This document shows, piece by piece, positions 47,373 to 56,159 of a stretch of 64,000 bases of DNA. How positions within the stretch are numbered: position 1 is the stretch's first letter; the number at the start of each line of letters is the position of its first letter. Both the position numbers and the translations under genes were made by a program. Source of the stretch: a virus; IMG/VR virus record IMGVR_UViG_3300035034_000851, positions 24,951 to 88,950 of that record. One strand, 5' to 3'. The notes below the pieces were generated by a model that ran no database searches, was not told where the DNA came from, and saw nothing but the letters and a program-made list of their open reading frames with translations.

Positions 47373-48893
47373 ATGGTTATATTTGGAAAAGAATTACAAG
47401 ATTCACTAAAAGACGGCGTTAACATTATATGTGACGCCGTAAAAGTGACGTTAGGACCTAAAGGTAGGAATGTAATTATATATAAAGAAGATGTTAATGG
47501 TAATCCTAAAGCTATTATAACAAAAGATGGTGTATCAGTAGCTAAAGAGATATGGTCTGAAGATGCAATAGAAAATATTGCTATTAGAGTTATACAAGAA
47601 GTAGCTACTAAATCAAATGACTTAGTAGGTGATGGAACAACTACAGCTACAGTAATAGCTCAATCTATTTACAATCTAGGTGCAGAAAGAATTGCTAATG
47701 GAGCAGATCCTTTAACAATTAAAAAAGAAATGGAGGATGATCTAGTTGTTATTATAGAATCCTTAAAAGAACAAACTTTAAAAGTAAACTCTAAGAATTT
47801 AATAGATATTTCTACTATTTCTTGTAATGGTGATGAAAAACTAGGAGAATTAATAGCAGGAGTATTTAATACTGTAGGAAAAAATGGTGTAGTAACTGTT
47901 GAAGAAGCTACTGGTATAGAAACAGAAGTAGAATTTGTAAAAGGTATGGAAATAGACAGAGGTTATGAGTCTATACACTTTTTAACTCCTGGAGCTGATT
48001 CAAAAGTAGTTGAATATGAAAATCCTTTAGTATATTGTACTAATTTACCTATGAAATCCTCTGCAGATGTATTACCTTTAATGCAACAAGCTATGGAAGC
48101 TAATAAACCTTTACTTATAGTTAACGCTAAAGTAACTGGTGAAGCTTTATCTTGGTTAGCACATAACAATGTTAATGGTAGGATTAAATGTTGTGTTATA
48201 ACTCCAGAAGGATATGCACAAGGTAGATTAGAAAGCTTAAAAGATATATGTGCTATTACAGGTGGAAGTGTTGTTACAGATACTTTAAAACCAACCGAAC
48301 CTTTTGGTACTATTGAAAAAGTAATTATATCTCAAAGAAAAACTACTTTTATAGGTAAAGAAAATAAAGCAGAAGACAGAATTCAAGGTCTATTAAACAT
48401 AAAAGATGAATTGCCTACTGAGTACGAACAAAGTAGAGTGGATGAAAGAATTGCTAAATTAAAAGGCAAAGTAGCTATTATAAAAGTAGGTGCTACCACA
48501 GAAATTGAATTAAAAGAAAAGAAAGACAGAGTAGATGATGCAGTCGCAGCAACTAGAGCAGCCTTAGAACAAGGTGTACTTCCAGGTGGAGGTGTTGCTT
48601 TATTAATAGCTGGACAACACTGTAAATTATTGTCTGTAGCAGCTAGTATACCTTTTAAACAAATATGCATTAATGCAAGTGTTCAAGAAAAAGATATATT
48701 AGTAATTGAAGAAGCAATACTAAATCATGATACTGATTCTATTTTTAATGCAAAGACTATGGAGATGGAGAAAAGGAGCAAAACTAAAATATTAGATCCT
48801 GCTAAAGTAACAATAATTGCAGTTGAAAATGCAGTTTCAGTTGTGGCTACTTTGCTTACAACTAAAGTAATGGTAAAAACTAAATATGTATAA
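47373..48893 (+). CDS. groEL: Phage GroEL-type chaperonin (Hsp60)
   Basis: A 506-aa chaperonin subunit; rings of it fold proteins with ATP and a cpn10 lid. Conserved motifs run in order: VTLGPKGRNVII near 27, ITKDGVSVAKEI near 48, VGDGTTTATVIAQ near 84 (the D-G-T-T-T ATP loop), DRGYESIHF near 193, GRLESLKDI near 285, and KVGATTEIELKEKKDRVDDAVAATRAALEQGVLPGGG near 365 including the catalytic-type Asp. The C-terminus is about 40 residues shorter than in bacteria and lacks the GGM tail. Phage chaperonins are rare; capsid or tail proteins are likely clients. Confidence 0.95.
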   Translation: MVIFGKELQDSLKDGVNIICDAVKVTLGPKGRNVIIYKEDVNGNPKAIITKDGVSVAKEIWSEDAIENIAIRVIQEVATKSNDLVGDGTTTATVIAQSIYNLGAERIANGADPLTIKKEMEDDLVVIIESLKEQTLKVNSKNLIDISTISCNGDEKLGELIAGVFNTVGKNGVVTVEEATGIETEVEFVKGMEIDRGYESIHFLTPGADSKVVEYENPLVYCTNLPMKSSADVLPLMQQAMEANKPLLIVNAKVTGEALSWLAHNNVNGRIKCCVITPEGYAQGRLESLKDICAITGGSVVTDTLKPTEPFGTIEKVIISQRKTTFIGKENKAEDRIQGLLNIKDELPTEYEQSRVDERIAKLKGKVAIIKVGATTEIELKEKKDRVDDAVAATRAALEQGVLPGGGVALLIAGQHCKLLSVAASIPFKQICINASVQEKDILVIEEAILNHDTDSIFNAKTMEMEKRSKTKILDPAKVTIIAVENAVSVVATLLTTKVMVKTKYV

Positions 48894-49326
48894 ATTAAGT
48901 AAAAGATCTTTTGGCAATTTAAAAACTTGTCATGAAGATTTACAAAAAATATTTGCGTTAGCAATCCAGTTAACTCCTGTTGATTTTATTATCACAGAGG
49001 GGCACAGAAGCATTGCAAGGCAAAATGAGTTGTTTAAAAAAGGTGCATCTAAAATAGATGGATATAAAAAACTAGGTAAGCATAATCTTTCGCCTTCTAT
49101 GGCTGTGGACATATGTGCCTATGTGAAGGGAAATAAAAAATTGGCTTTTGACCCTGCACATTTAGCTGCTTTAGGAGGTTCTATTTTAGCATCAGCTACA
49201 ATATTATTGTCAGAAGGAGAAATAACACACCAAGTAAGGTGGGGAGCCAATTGGGATATGGACGGAGAGATATTAACAGATCAAAGATTTGATGATATGC
49301 CTCATTTTGAATTAAGAAAAGTATAA
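48886..49326 (+). CDS. M15-family peptidoglycan endopeptidase (endolysin)
   Basis: A 146-aa M15C-type zinc peptidase: ITEGHRSIARQNELFKKG near 36, KHNLSPSMAVDICAY near 65 (His and Asp zinc ligands), and DDMPHFELRK at the end (His ligand). These enzymes cut the L-Ala-D-Glu or D-Ala crosslink region and serve as endolysins. No signal peptide; the holin-like gene next to it would release it. Confidence 0.9.
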   Translation: MYKLSKRSFGNLKTCHEDLQKIFALAIQLTPVDFIITEGHRSIARQNELFKKGASKIDGYKKLGKHNLSPSMAVDICAYVKGNKKLAFDPAHLAALGGSILASATILLSEGEITHQVRWGANWDMDGEILTDQRFDDMPHFELRKV

Positions 49327-49778
49327 TGGGACCAATATTAACAGCAGCACTAAACCTTGTAAAAGGTAAAGGAGATGGGTCTTTAATTGAAAAAATTGGA
49401 GATGCCGTAGATAAAAATTTTACTTCTAAAAGAGAAATTGAAGAGAAGTACATGGAGATATTATTAGAAGAGAAAAAGCTTGAACAAGAATTAATGCTAG
49501 GTCAGATAAGTATTAATAAAGTTGAAGCATCGCACCCTTCTATATTTGTAGCAGGTTGGAGGCCAGCAATAGGCTGGGTATGTGCATCCGTTTTTGCAAT
49601 TAACTTTATATTTATACCTGTCTATTGTACTTTAGTAGAAACTCTAAGTCTAAATGCAGTATGTCCAGAAACTTTGGATATGAGCCAAATGATGCCAGTA
49701 GTATTAGGTATGTTAGGTATAGGAGGTATGAGAACTTATGAAAAATATAAAAAAGTAGATACACGAAATACTAAATAA
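49326..49778 (+). CDS. Holin of the 3TM (gene-transfer-release) family
   Basis: A 150-aa protein: a charged helical half (EEKYMEILLEEKKLEQEL), then HPSIFVAGWRPAIGWVCASVF, a second hydrophobic segment (FIFIPVYCTLVETL) and MMPVVLGMLGIGGMRTYEK. The S-x-F-V-A-G-W-R-P...G-x-G-G-x-R-x-x-E-K pattern is the 3TM holin family. It forms membrane holes at lysis. One-base overlap with the endolysin gene makes a lysis cassette. Confidence 0.88.
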   Translation: MGPILTAALNLVKGKGDGSLIEKIGDAVDKNFTSKREIEEKYMEILLEEKKLEQELMLGQISINKVEASHPSIFVAGWRPAIGWVCASVFAINFIFIPVYCTLVETLSLNAVCPETLDMSQMMPVVLGMLGIGGMRTYEKYKKVDTRNTK

Positions 49779-50318
49779 ATGAATATTTTTGATCTAATAA
49801 ATAATGAACCAATTATAACAATTGAAGGTTTACATATTCCTGAATTTACAGTTCTATGGAAATTAGACAAAAAAGCAGATAAATTAAAAGCTTCTGGTGC
49901 CATTAAATACGTGTATCATATGGCATCACCAGCTTCTATTTATGCAAAGTCTTCACCAGAAGATAGACCTCTTTTAGTTAGAGAAGATTGTATAGTTAAT
50001 GATTGGTTTCCTGAAAAAGAAATCCAATTAGCTATTGACAAAGTAAAAATTTTAGAAGAAACTGAAGCAATGAGATTTTTAGCTTCTGCTGAATATGCTC
50101 TTAAAAAATTAGAAGAGTTTAATTATTCTGTAGATTTTAAAGCTTTAGACGATAAAGGTAAACCTATTTATAACGTAAGAGATGTTGTAAATACTATTAA
50201 AGAAGCAGGTAAATTATTTGAATCATTAGATTCTTTAAAAGATCTTGTTACTAAACAAAAAGCTACTACAGCTAAAAGAAAAGGTAATGTAAAACCTTCA
50301 ACTATACTACATGACTAA
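49779..50318 (+). CDS. Hypothetical protein before TerL, candidate small terminase
   Basis: A 179-aa protein, mostly helical in its second half, with a Lys-rich C-terminus. Its place directly before the large terminase (8-base overlap) and size fit a small terminase subunit, but no DNA-binding motif is obvious. Function inferred from context only. Confidence 0.45.
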   Translation: MNIFDLINNEPIITIEGLHIPEFTVLWKLDKKADKLKASGAIKYVYHMASPASIYAKSSPEDRPLLVREDCIVNDWFPEKEIQLAIDKVKILEETEAMRFLASAEYALKKLEEFNYSVDFKALDDKGKPIYNVRDVVNTIKEAGKLFESLDSLKDLVTKQKATTAKRKGNVKPSTILHD

Positions 50319-52479
50319 ATACGATCCAAAAATAGCAGAGGTTATAACAGATATTAAATCAACTATACCTGAAGAGGTAAAAGATTTAGTGTCTGATTTA
50401 TCTTTTAGAAATCCAGTTTCTAATTTAAATAGAGATTATCTTTTGTTTAAAGATAGTAGTGTGTTTACACCTGCTGCTAATGAATTTGATTTAAATGAAA
50501 GTAAAGGTAACACTTGTTACACTACGGCTATACCTGGAAGCTCTCAATATTATAAATATTGGCAAGAGCAAAAAGATAGATGTTTAAATGGTTTTACAAT
50601 TGGAGGAGTTTATATTACAGGAGAACATTACTTTTATTTAAACTTTTGTAGAATAGAAAAAACAGTTACAAAACCAGATGGAAGGGAAACTAAGGAATTA
50701 GGATTCCCTAATTTTGTTTCTATGGACTATTACTATTTCTTAGAATTAGAACTTTGTGAAAACCCTGTAAAATTTGGAAAATCTAGTAAAGATAAAAAAG
50801 GAATTATACTAGCAAAAGCTAGACGTAAAGGATTCTCATTTAAAAATGCTGCAGGTGCTGTATGGATATACACATTCTTCTCTAAATCTAGAGTTGTAAT
50901 TGCAGCTGAAATTGAAGACAAAGCTATTAACACATTTAACATGGCTAAGAATATGTGTAACTTCTTAAATGAATACACAGAATTTAGACACTCTAAACTA
51001 AAAGATACTCAAACATTTATTAGGTCTGGTTGGATGGAAAAAATTAATGGACAAGATGTTGAAAAGGGATTCTTATCTGAAATAAAAATTCTTACTCTTA
51101 AAGATAATCCAGATAAATCCGCAGGTCTATCTTGTACTAGATTTATATTTGAGGAGGGTGGTCTTATTAACATGCTAAAAAAAGCTTACAGATTTGCTGA
51201 ACCTACTTTAAGAGATGGTGAAACGTGGATTGGTATACCTATTATATTTGGTACAGGTGGTGACATGGAGGGATCTACACAAGATTTTGCAGAGATGCAT
51301 AACTCACCTTCAGATTATGGTTTAGCAGAGTATGATAACATATACGAAGAAAATGAAACACAAAGTAAGTCAGGTTTATTTGTAGATGAAATGTGGTTTA
51401 GACCAGGTGCATCTTATGTAGATGAAAATGGTAAATTACATGTTTCAATGGATAAAAATGGAAACTCTTTTAGATGGGTAGCTGAATTGTCTTTGGATAA
51501 AGAACGTAAAGTAGCTTCTAAGGGATCTAAAGAAGATTATGATGTATCCATTACTCAAAAGTGTAAAACTCCAACAGAAGCTTTCCTAAAGCCTGAAGGA
51601 AACGTATTTCCAGTTGCTTTACTTAAAAGAGTTAAGAGCAGGTTAAAAATGAACAACAGATATAAAAATATAGGAGTTCCTGGAAAGTTAGAAAGAACTA
51701 GAGATCCACAGAGACCTATTAAATTTATACCTGACAGATCGTTAGAACCTATATATTCTTATCCTCACAAAAAATCAAACAATGCTGAAAGTGCTGTAAT
51801 GATTTATCAAAGTCCGCCAGAAACTGATTATCCTTCTGAAATGTATAAGATAGGGTATGACCCTGTTAAGTTTGATGTAGATAATAAATCTGCATATAAA
51901 TCTTTAGCATCATTAATAGTGTATAAAGGTTATCAAAAATTTGATCACGGTTATGATGAAATAGTAGCAGAATATACAGGTAGATATGAATCTACAGATG
52001 ATATAAATGAGGTTGCTATGATGTTATCTATGTATTATGGTAATGCTAAAATAATGCATGAGAATGAAATAGGTAAAGATGTTATGGCTTATTTTCATAG
52101 AAAAGGTAAAGTACATTTATTAGAACATCAACCTGATTCAGCAATGGGTAAGGTTATAAAGAATTCTAAAGTATCTCGTGTGTATGGTGCTCCTATGAAT
52201 GACAAGATGAAAGGTGCTTGTGAAAAATGGTGTTACAATTGGTTAATGATAGAAAGAGGTATAAGTGAGGAAGGGGAAACTATATTTAATTTAGACCTTA
52301 TACCTTCACTTGGACTAATAGAAGAACTTATGGCATACAGCAGATCTGGTAACTTTGATAGAGTGATGGCTTTATTCCAGTTAATGCTAGTGATTGAAGA
52401 ATATAAAGAAGAAGAGTTTAAAGAAAAAAATGTAAATACGATTGCTAGCCAATTACTTAATAGATTAGAAAATAAATAA
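50311..52479 (+). CDS. Terminase large subunit (TerL)
   Basis: The ATP-driven DNA-packaging motor with its nuclease, 722 aa. AKARRKGFSFKNAAGAVW near 168 is the Walker A-type R/K-rich loop in the crAss-like form. CTRFIFEEGGL near 278 is Walker B with the catalytic Glu pair, and IIFGTGGD near 310 is motif III. The C-terminal nuclease begins with YKIGYDPVKFDVDN near 511 (first metal Asp) and continues with AKIMHENEIGKDVM near 588. The long N-terminus before Walker A is as in crAss-like TerL. Confidence 0.9.
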   Translation: MTKYDPKIAEVITDIKSTIPEEVKDLVSDLSFRNPVSNLNRDYLLFKDSSVFTPAANEFDLNESKGNTCYTTAIPGSSQYYKYWQEQKDRCLNGFTIGGVYITGEHYFYLNFCRIEKTVTKPDGRETKELGFPNFVSMDYYYFLELELCENPVKFGKSSKDKKGIILAKARRKGFSFKNAAGAVWIYTFFSKSRVVIAAEIEDKAINTFNMAKNMCNFLNEYTEFRHSKLKDTQTFIRSGWMEKINGQDVEKGFLSEIKILTLKDNPDKSAGLSCTRFIFEEGGLINMLKKAYRFAEPTLRDGETWIGIPIIFGTGGDMEGSTQDFAEMHNSPSDYGLAEYDNIYEENETQSKSGLFVDEMWFRPGASYVDENGKLHVSMDKNGNSFRWVAELSLDKERKVASKGSKEDYDVSITQKCKTPTEAFLKPEGNVFPVALLKRVKSRLKMNNRYKNIGVPGKLERTRDPQRPIKFIPDRSLEPIYSYPHKKSNNAESAVMIYQSPPETDYPSEMYKIGYDPVKFDVDNKSAYKSLASLIVYKGYQKFDHGYDEIVAEYTGRYESTDDINEVAMMLSMYYGNAKIMHENEIGKDVMAYFHRKGKVHLLEHQPDSAMGKVIKNSKVSRVYGAPMNDKMKGACEKWCYNWLMIERGISEEGETIFNLDLIPSLGLIEELMAYSRSGNFDRVMALFQLMLVIEEYKEEEFKEKNVNTIASQLLNRLENK

Positions 52480-52480
52480 A

Positions 52481-54895
52481 ATGGAAAATAAAAAAGTTGT
52501 TTATAAAAACAGAGTGTCAAAATCTCAAAAAACAAAAGAATGGCATATTGCCAAAGCTAGAGAAATTAGTACAGATAGTAACTATTCCTCAAACTACAAA
52601 AAGAACAAAATAAATTATGATGCTGTAAATGGTATACTTAATCAAGAAAATTTTGAACACATTACAAAACCTCATGGATTTTCAAGTGGAGACTTAGCAG
52701 ATGAAATGCATAATTTTCCTATACTTACTTCTCATTTTAAATATTTAGAAGGAGAGATGTTAAAACGTCCAGATAACACTAGAATATTTACTACAAATCC
52801 TGAAGCAGTTCAAGAAAATAATAAAAAGAAAGGTGAGTTAACTTCTATGTATGTAGTTAATGAAATTAAAAAAGCTAGAATGGAAGAAGCTCTTAAAAGT
52901 AATCCAGATTTGCAAGAAAAAGAAATTGCTAAAATGGAACAAGAGGTTATGTCCCCAGAAGAAATTGCGGATTATATGAGAGACTACAGAGACTCATATG
53001 AAACAATGGCTCAAGAAATTTACAATCATCTTAAAGAAGATCAATTCTTAAAAGAAAAAGATAGAACAGCTTGGAAGCATGGATTAACTTCAGCTTTTGA
53101 AATATACTATACTGGTATTGTTAATAAAAAACCAATAGGTAAAGTTGTTAATCCTTTAAGATTTTCTTGTGATATGGATTCAGATTTAATGTTTATTCAC
53201 GAAGGTGAATGGGCTACTACATATGATTACATGAGTCCATCTAGAGTTGTATCTATGTTTCCTAACTTAACTAAATCTGAAATAGATAGAATTTATGAAG
53301 GAAGCAGTAGAGGTGGTGGAGCTAGAACTAGAATAGATGACAAATGGGAAATAGAATCTGATGTAGATCAAAATGACTGGTTCTCTTTAGATACTGATGG
53401 TAGTCCAGCTACTACTAGTAATAAATCTAAAGTTATGCATCATGTTTGGAGAGATTGGTACAAAGTAGGCTTTTTAACTTACATGGATGAAGACGAAGGT
53501 ATTCAAGTTATGCGTGTGCCAGAAGGTTACAGTGTAAATGAAGAAAGAGGAGATTTAAGTATTAAGTGGGAATGGTATCCAGAGATTAGACAAATAACTG
53601 AAATTAATGATGATATTTGGACAGATTGGGGAGCAGTAGATAAATTTTATGATAATGAGGATGATCCTTATGATTGCCCATTACCTTACACAGGTGTTAT
53701 ACATAATAATTTAAATTCACAACCAGTAGGTCCAGTAGATTTAATGTTACCTTTTCAATACTTTGCTAATATTGTATTTAGATTAATACAAAGAGATATA
53801 GCTTCTGATAAAGGTAAAAAACTACTAGCAAATATTAATCAAATTCCTACATCAATGGGAATAGATCTAGATAAATGGCAACATTACTTAAATGTAGATG
53901 ACATTATTTGGATAAATCCTAATGAAGAAGGTAATAGAGGTAATAATGACATGACTTCTTGGAGAAGTGTTGATATGACTGCAGCTGCATCTATAGATAA
54001 AAAAGTACAATTACTAGAATATATTGATGCTCAATGTGGTAAAGTTATTGGAATGAATGATGCTAGAACAGGTCAACAGGGTAATAGAGAATTAGTTGGA
54101 ACTACGCAACAACAAATAGTTCAGTCTAACTATACTACAGAACCTTGGTTTGCTACACATGAGTTAGGTAAAAAAGCTTTTGTAACTCAACTTTTAAATG
54201 TTGCTAAATTTGCATATCATAAATATGGTACTGAAAATTTAACTTATATACTATCTGATTTATCTAAAAAGATTATTGAATTAGATTTAGAAAAATTACC
54301 TTTAGCAAGAATAGGTGCTTATATATCTTCTTCTTCTGAAGACATGAGAATGTATAATGAGTTAAAGCAATTAGCACATGCAGCTTTACAAAATCAATCT
54401 GCTACTTTAAGTTCTATTGCTAAAATGATTAGAGGTAATGCAACTCCAGGAGAATTAATAGATACTTTAGAAGGTGGCGAAATGAAAATGCAACAAATGC
54501 AAGCTCAAGGTGCTCAAGCAGAAAGAGAAGCTAATGCTGAAAATGAAAAAAATAAATTAGAATTAGAAAACACAAAACTACAAATGGAAAAATATAAAGC
54601 AGATTTAGTAGCTGAAACAGCTCGTTATGTTGCAGAAGTTGGTTCATTTAAGTTTGCAGAAACACAAGATAGTGATGGTAATGGAATTCCAGATCAGTTA
54701 GAAGTTGATAAATTTTTAGCAGATTCCGAGATAAGAATGAAAGAGTTAGACATGAAGTCTGATGAAATTAATAAAAAATTAGGTATAGAAACAGAAAAAA
54801 ATAGATTAAAAGAAAAAGAAATAGAAAGTAAAGAAAGAACAGAAAAGTTAAAAGCTAAGACAGCTTTAAAGAATAAAGTAAGTGGAGAGAAATAA
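52481..54895 (+). CDS. Portal protein
   Basis: An 804-aa protein directly after TerL; the size matches crAss-like portals. DEMHNFPILTSHFKYLEGEMLKRP at residues 66-90 and a later NNLNSQPVGPVDLMLPFQYFANIVFRLIQRD near 407 fit the portal core. GMNDARTGQQGNRELVGTTQQQI near 520 is typical of portals of this group. The last 150 residues are coiled coil rich in Lys, Glu and Gln, as in the portal crown or barrel. It forms the dodecameric DNA gate. Confidence 0.82.
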   Translation: MENKKVVYKNRVSKSQKTKEWHIAKAREISTDSNYSSNYKKNKINYDAVNGILNQENFEHITKPHGFSSGDLADEMHNFPILTSHFKYLEGEMLKRPDNTRIFTTNPEAVQENNKKKGELTSMYVVNEIKKARMEEALKSNPDLQEKEIAKMEQEVMSPEEIADYMRDYRDSYETMAQEIYNHLKEDQFLKEKDRTAWKHGLTSAFEIYYTGIVNKKPIGKVVNPLRFSCDMDSDLMFIHEGEWATTYDYMSPSRVVSMFPNLTKSEIDRIYEGSSRGGGARTRIDDKWEIESDVDQNDWFSLDTDGSPATTSNKSKVMHHVWRDWYKVGFLTYMDEDEGIQVMRVPEGYSVNEERGDLSIKWEWYPEIRQITEINDDIWTDWGAVDKFYDNEDDPYDCPLPYTGVIHNNLNSQPVGPVDLMLPFQYFANIVFRLIQRDIASDKGKKLLANINQIPTSMGIDLDKWQHYLNVDDIIWINPNEEGNRGNNDMTSWRSVDMTAAASIDKKVQLLEYIDAQCGKVIGMNDARTGQQGNRELVGTTQQQIVQSNYTTEPWFATHELGKKAFVTQLLNVAKFAYHKYGTENLTYILSDLSKKIIELDLEKLPLARIGAYISSSSEDMRMYNELKQLAHAALQNQSATLSSIAKMIRGNATPGELIDTLEGGEMKMQQMQAQGAQAEREANAENEKNKLELENTKLQMEKYKADLVAETARYVAEVGSFKFAETQDSDGNGIPDQLEVDKFLADSEIRMKELDMKSDEINKKLGIETEKNRLKEKEIESKERTEKLKAKTALKNKVSGEK

Positions 54896-54983
54896 GAAAA
54901 GGCTATACAGTGGCCAATAAAACTTATAAAACACACTAAATAAATTTGTAAAAGTAAATTAAAATAATTATAATTGTATTAAA

Positions 54984-56129
54984 ATGAGTGAAAAAACAAC
55001 ATTTGAAGATGTTTTCAGTGGAGACGATAGTGAGGATTGGGAATTCTTAGATGACGAGACTTTTGAAGTTGAAGATTCTAAAAAAAAATCATCCAAAAAA
55101 GAAGTAACTGATGAGGACGAGGAAGAAGAAGAAGAGGAATTAGAAGAAGAAGAGGAAGAAGAGGATGATAAATCTGATGATGAATCTGACGAATCTGAAG
55201 AAGAGGAAGAAGAAGGAGAGGGTAATGAAAATTTGCTTTCTTATATTACTGCAAAATGGGCAGATTCAGGATTAGTAAGCATACCAGAAGGTATGGATAT
55301 TGAAAATGAAGATGATTTAGATAAAATTATAGAACATACTATACAAGAACAAGTAAGTAATTACAAGAATTCTTTGTCAAGTGATTCTAAAAGTTTTATT
55401 GAGTTCATTGAAAAAGGTGGTAGAGCAACTGACTACATACAGATTTCTTCTAAAGAAGATTATGCTAACATAGAATCCTCTGATGAAGAGGGTAAATTGG
55501 AAGCAATTAAAGAGCTTTATAAAAGAAAAGGTTTAAGTTCTAACAGAATAAACACATTAGTAACTGCATTAGAAGATAATGAAGAAATTGATGAAGAGTT
55601 TGAAGACGCAAAAAAATTCTTTAAAGACGAAAAAGAGTCTGAGTTAAAAGAAATAGAAGATACTGAAACTGCTAGAAGAGCACTTCAGCAATCTGAACAA
55701 GCTGACAGAGAAAAAACTATTAAGGATTTAATTAAAAATTCTTCTGAAATAAATGATTTTCCAATTACTACTAAAAAATCAAAAGATGAACTTACTAGTT
55801 ATATATTTGATAGAAATAACAAATATGTAGATGATAATGGTAATGCTTATATGATTACACAGTATCAATTGGATAAAGTTGAAAGACAAAAAGTTAAAGA
55901 AGTAAAATTTGAGGATATAATTTTTGATGCACTATATACTAAAAATAAAGGTAAACTTACCTCTATTAAAAAGAAAGGTGTAACAGAACATTCCAACAAA
56001 TTTAAAGAACTAAGTAAGCAATACAAACAGCAATCCACGGCGTCAAAGTTAGCCACTGGAGGAGGAAAAAACTCTAAAAAGAGTTCTAAATCTAAATCAT
56101 CATTTAATGATTGGCTTGCTTTAGATTAA
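54984..56129 (+). CDS. Acidic scaffold-like protein
   Basis: A 381-aa protein between portal and major capsid genes, the usual scaffold position. Residues 35-80 are almost pure Glu/Asp, the middle is helical and charged, and the C-terminus is Lys/Ser-rich (GGGKNSKKSSKSKSSFNDW). Such charge-split helical proteins act as internal scaffolds for capsid assembly. Position and composition are the evidence. TAAATTTG at 54941 could be a promoter -7 box. Confidence 0.6.
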   Translation: MSEKTTFEDVFSGDDSEDWEFLDDETFEVEDSKKKSSKKEVTDEDEEEEEEELEEEEEEEDDKSDDESDESEEEEEEGEGNENLLSYITAKWADSGLVSIPEGMDIENEDDLDKIIEHTIQEQVSNYKNSLSSDSKSFIEFIEKGGRATDYIQISSKEDYANIESSDEEGKLEAIKELYKRKGLSSNRINTLVTALEDNEEIDEEFEDAKKFFKDEKESELKEIEDTETARRALQQSEQADREKTIKDLIKNSSEINDFPITTKKSKDELTSYIFDRNNKYVDDNGNAYMITQYQLDKVERQKVKEVKFEDIIFDALYTKNKGKLTSIKKKGVTEHSNKFKELSKQYKQQSTASKLATGGGKNSKKSSKSKSSFNDWLALD

Positions 56130-56130
56130 T

Positions 56131-56159
56131 AAATAAATAAATAAATAAAACAAAAAACA
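56131..56159 (+). promoter_or_regulatory. TAAA-repeat translation leader of the capsid gene
   Basis: Five TAAA-type repeats followed by ACAAAAAACA immediately before the capsid ATG. There is no Shine-Dalgarno sequence. The same repeat precedes 59265 and the TTG-started gene at 25343. A-rich leaders raise translation in Bacteroidota. Confidence 0.6.

Noticed and set aside
54694-54936. Leftward open frame opposite the portal C-terminus
   Set aside because: Antisense shadow of the Lys/Glu-rich coiled coil; no leader, no neighbours on that strand.
54941-54948. Promoter before the scaffold gene (TAAATTTG)
   Set aside because: The -7 box matches but there is no -33 box at the 20-base spacing and the ATG is 35 bases away; not called as a feature.
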